Below are positions 6,893 through 8,557 of a stretch of 8,557 nt of DNA, one piece after another. The translations under genes were made by a program, and so were the position numbers. The DNA is from Pseudomonadota bacterium. Its GTDB lineage: Bacteria; Myxococcota_A; Polyangia; Polyangiales; Polyangiaceae. The notes beneath the pieces are model-generated. The model had not been told where the DNA came from and searched no databases. It saw nothing but the letters and a program-made list of their open reading frames with translations. Location: the NCBI GenBank assembly GCA_023411445.1, contig JAEYOT010000116.1:1-8557 (forward strand), given 5' to 3'. Positions within the stretch are counted from its first letter, which is position 1. Every line of letters starts with the position of its first letter.

Positions 6893-7879
6893 CTAGAAAG
6901 AGCCTCGCACGGTGGCGCCGAGCGGCGCGCGCGGCGAGACGGGCAGCGTCGGCAGGATTTGCAGCGCGGCCACGTCCTTGCTCGGCTCGCTCTTCTTGTG
7001 CTGGAAGAGGAGCAGCGCGCCCGCTGCGCCCACCGCCGCCACGCCAACGCCCAGCGTGACGAACGAGCCGTAGTGGTAAAACTTCAGATCGTCGTAGCGG
7101 GACTGTTCGGATTTGGGGCAAACGCTCCCATCGCAGGCGTCTTCCAGATCCGACAGCGCGCTCTGGCGCAAGCCGAACAGCACGCCGGAGCCGACCAGCG
7201 CGGCCACGCCCACGCCGCCGATCACGAGCGGCACCACCTTGCTGGGCGGCTTGTCGCTGGGCGGTGGCGCGCTCGCAGGGCGCACCATCTCTTGCGGGAT
7301 AGCTTCCAGCTCCACCACGAGCCGCGACGTCTCTCGCTCCTTGAGCGTGACCGTGGCTTCGAACGGCTGGCGATTCGGCGCTCGCGCGGTGACGGCGTGC
7401 GGTCCGGGATCCAGCGGCACCTCCACGCCCACTGAGCTCTCGCCGACGGCCACGCCATCCAGCTCGATGGCGGCGGCGCCGGCTCCCTCACCGCGCTCGA
7501 TCACGAGCTTGGGGATGCGCGCGCGCAGCTTGTCGACGTTTTGCTCCACCTCGGCCCTGAAATCCGGCCCGACTTTGTCAGCGTCGGTCAACGCCAGCTC
7601 GTAGCCGCCCAGCGCGGCGACGAGGCGCCCCAAATTCTCTTCGCACACCGCGATGTGAAAGCGGACTTGCGGCGTCATGCGCACCTGCCCAACCTCACGG
7701 AACGCCTGGAGCGCGGCCGTCCAGTTGCCGGCGCGCTCGAGCTCCGTGGCCTGCTGGAACTGCGCGCGTGCCTTCTTCAGCTTCGCGGCATCCTGCGCCT
7801 GCGCGGGCGTAGAGAGCGCCAGCACACAGGCGACAGGCAAGCTGCATAACCAACGGTGCGCTTTCAACTGAAGCAGCAT
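6893..7879 (-). CDS. Exported TPR and PEGA-like membrane protein
   Basis: Predicted envelope protein of 328 residues; no enzymatic motif. A signal peptide (1-28, cleavage after AQA) is followed by an alpha-helical, TPR-like region at about 30-118 (ARAQFQQATELERAGNWTAALQAFREV, written here as two helices of one repeat: ARAQFQQATELERAG then NWTAALQAFREV). Residues about 122-194 are beta-rich with ELDGVAVG and DPGPHAVTARAPN, resembling a PEGA domain. A Pro/Ser linker leads to two hydrophobic spans, about 215-237 and 272-292, flanking a polar segment with a CDGSVC Cys pair (249 and 254). The C-terminus ends RGSF. The ATG at 7879 is chosen over an upstream in-frame start because GAGGTGAT lies directly before it and the signal peptide begins there. 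The stop lies 8 bp from the kinase stop on the opposite strand. A structural or signalling scaffold role beside the kinase is inference. Confidence 0.82.
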   Translation of the reverse strand: MLLQLKAHRWLCSLPVACVLALSTPAQAQDAAKLKKARAQFQQATELERAGNWTAALQAFREVGQVRMTPQVRFHIAVCEENLGRLVAALGGYELALTDADKVGPDFRAEVEQNVDKLRARIPKLVIERGEGAGAAAIELDGVAVGESSVGVEVPLDPGPHAVTARAPNRQPFEATVTLKERETSRLVVELEAIPQEMVRPASAPPPSDKPPSKVVPLVIGGVGVAALVGSGVLFGLRQSALSDLEDACDGSVCPKSEQSRYDDLKFYHYGSFVTLGVGVAAVGAAGALLLFQHKKSEPSKDVAALQILPTLPVSPRAPLGATVRGSF

Positions 7880-7880
7880 A

Positions 7881-7898
7881 TCACCTCGCCCGAGGTAA
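7881..7898 (-). promoter_or_regulatory. Hairpin covering the Shine-Dalgarno of the TPR/PEGA-like gene
   Basis: In the message, UUACCUC and GAGGUGA pair over 7 bp (one G-U) around the loop GGGC, ending 1 nt before the AUG at 7879. The 3' arm is the Shine-Dalgarno sequence itself, which matches the 16S 3' end unusually well. Folding would hide the ribosome-binding site, so translation could depend on unfolding, for instance by temperature, a binding protein or ligand. As DNA the same bases form a dyad, ACCTCG-CC-CGAGGT. Confidence 0.5.
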
Positions 7899-8075
7899 GC
7901 GCTCTTTCCGATCAGCAAGCGACCCTGGAAGCTCGCCTACCTTCGACCACTCTCGGCGTGCGTGTGATCCAGCACGCAGCGCTAGCAGGTCGAGCTTAAC
8001 CGTACCGGTTCACCCGCGCGCGCTAGGGCCGCCGACGCAGCTCGAATGACGCGCGACGACATGACACCCTAGTGT
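7899..8075. other. Divergent intergenic spacer
   Basis: Most of the 213 bp between the TPR/PEGA-like gene and the Cys-rich lipoprotein gene. I see no open frame with gene-like character and no RNA gene. It contains a short perfect dyad, AACCG-TAC-CGGTT (7998-8010), a possible operator between the two promoters. No convincing promoter for the minus-strand gene could be picked out. Confidence 0.4.
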
Positions 8076-8081
8076 TACTCT
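8076..8081 (+). promoter_or_regulatory. Extended -10-like element before the Cys-rich lipoprotein gene
   Basis: TGT-TACTCT (TG at 8073-8074, hexamer at 8076-8081) has the same TGnTAnnCT form as the element before the GH8 gene. A start about 7 nt downstream would be near 8088, five nt before the GTG at 8093. No clear -35 is visible. Confidence 0.35.
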
Positions 8082-8092
8082 CGTCGGTAGCC

Positions 8093-8557
8093 GTGATCGC
8101 GAACGTGCGCCTCTTCCGCTGGCTCAGCACCGTCTGCGTCGGCACTGCTTGGACTGCGCTGATGGTCGCATCCTGCAGCGTGCCGGACTTCGAGTTTCCG
8201 GAAGATCCGCAAGGTCCGGGTCTCGGCGGCGGCGGCAACGTGGTCCCGCCCGCGGATCACTGCGAAAACGGCCGGCTCGACGAAGATTTGGGCGAGTCGG
8301 ACTTCGACTGCGGCGGCGGCTGTAGCCCCTGCGCTGCAGGCCAGCGCTGCGCGACGGTGGCGGACTGCGAAGACGAGCTGTGTCACGACGGCATTTGCAT
8401 CGCCGCCGGCTGCATCAACGACGTGCAAGACGGCACGGAGACGGACGTGGACTGCGGCGGCGGCCGGTGCGGCGCCTGCAACACCGGCCAAAGCTGCGCG
8501 CAGGATCGCGACTGCGCGAGTGAAGTGTGCGTAGACGGCGAGTGTCTCGCTCCGGCC
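8093..8557 (+). CDS. Cys-rich repeat lipoprotein, C-terminus cut by window edge
   Basis: Predicted surface lipoprotein; 155 codons are visible and the frame is open at the window end. A lipoprotein signal with basic residues and a hydrophobic core ends in the strong lipobox VAS-Cys28. After an acidic and Gly-rich spacer come two copies of a Cys-rich module, residues 57-102 and 107-151, each with eight Cys and the core DCGGG, CxxC, GQxC, DCxxxxC and DGxC. Such modules occur in large extracellular myxobacterial proteins, where disulfides presumably hold each unit; more repeats or a C-terminal domain may follow outside the window. No enzyme motif is seen, and a binding or adhesion role is only a guess. 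The GTG at 8093 is chosen from its distance to the -10-like element; GTG at 8105 (shorter signal) or GTG at 8072 are alternatives, and no Shine-Dalgarno decides. Confidence 0.82.
   Translation, partial: MIANVRLFRWLSTVCVGTAWTALMVASCSVPDFEFPEDPQGPGLGGGGNVVPPADHCENGRLDEDLGESDFDCGGGCSPCAAGQRCATVADCEDELCHDGICIAAGCINDVQDGTETDVDCGGGRCGACNTGQSCAQDRDCASEVCVDGECLAPA
8261..8398 (+). repeat. Cys-rich module, copy 1
   Basis: Residues 57-102 of the lipoprotein. Cys spacing is C-x15-C-x3-C-x2-C-x5-C-x5-C-x4-C-x4-C. It differs from copy 2 by two more residues before DCGGG and one fewer after it, so the copies have diverged by small indels. Confidence 0.75.
8411..8545 (+). repeat. Cys-rich module, copy 2
   Basis: Residues 107-151 of the lipoprotein. 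Cys spacing is C-x13-C-x4-C-x2-C-x5-C-x5-C-x4-C-x4-C, with the lead-in DGTETDVDCGGG that looks closest to a consensus form. The last five spacings are identical in both copies. Confidence 0.75.

Overview
The window is GC-rich, densely coded DNA from what looks like a myxobacterium (Myxococcota, probably the Polyangia/Sorangium side). I infer this from the gene types, not from any marker gene: a membrane-anchored Ser/Thr kinase with the HRDxSPxN catalytic loop, a TPR plus PEGA-like envelope protein, lipoproteins with Gly/Ser/Thr-rich linkers, and a lipoprotein with Cys-rich repeats starting at DCGGG. Seven protein genes are supported, the first and last cut by the window edges. I see no tRNA, rRNA, CRISPR array, insertion sequence or phage gene.

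Layout. On the minus strand, positions 1-1374 hold the N-terminal 458 residues of a lipoprotein L,D-transpeptidase (YkuD fold), 34 bp downstream of argF (ornithine carbamoyltransferase, 1409-2350), so the two are probably co-transcribed. Only 30 bp away and divergent is an EstA/FrmB-type serine esterase (2381-3130, plus). Next come three plus-strand genes, each with its own probable promoter: a lipoprotein glycoside hydrolase of family 8 (3182-4543), a cytoplasmic cyclophilin-type prolyl isomerase (4653-5168) and a Ser/Thr protein kinase with one membrane span (5328-6884). The kinase converges, with 8 bp between stop codons, on a minus-strand TPR/PEGA-like membrane protein (6893-7879). After a 213-bp divergent spacer the window ends inside a Cys-rich repeat lipoprotein (8093-8557, plus).

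How they fit together. argF and the prolyl isomerase are housekeeping genes. The other named products act at the cell envelope or outside it: peptidoglycan cross-linking (L,D-transpeptidase), beta-glucan hydrolysis (GH8), transmembrane signalling (kinase), an envelope scaffold (TPR/PEGA-like) and a surface Cys-rich protein. There is no clear single pathway or defence system. The kinase/TPR-PEGA convergence is the most plausible functional pair, but that is inference.

Non-coding signals are the more interesting part. Four plus-strand genes (GH8, prolyl isomerase, kinase, Cys-rich lipoprotein) have a TAnnnT -10-like hexamer ending only 7 to 11 nt before the chosen start codon. This implies leaderless or nearly leaderless mRNAs. 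By contrast, argF and the TPR/PEGA-like gene have good Shine-Dalgarno sequences, and in the latter it lies inside a predicted mRNA hairpin. A long imperfect inverted repeat (5245-5299) separates the prolyl isomerase from the kinase and overlaps the proposed kinase -35 box.
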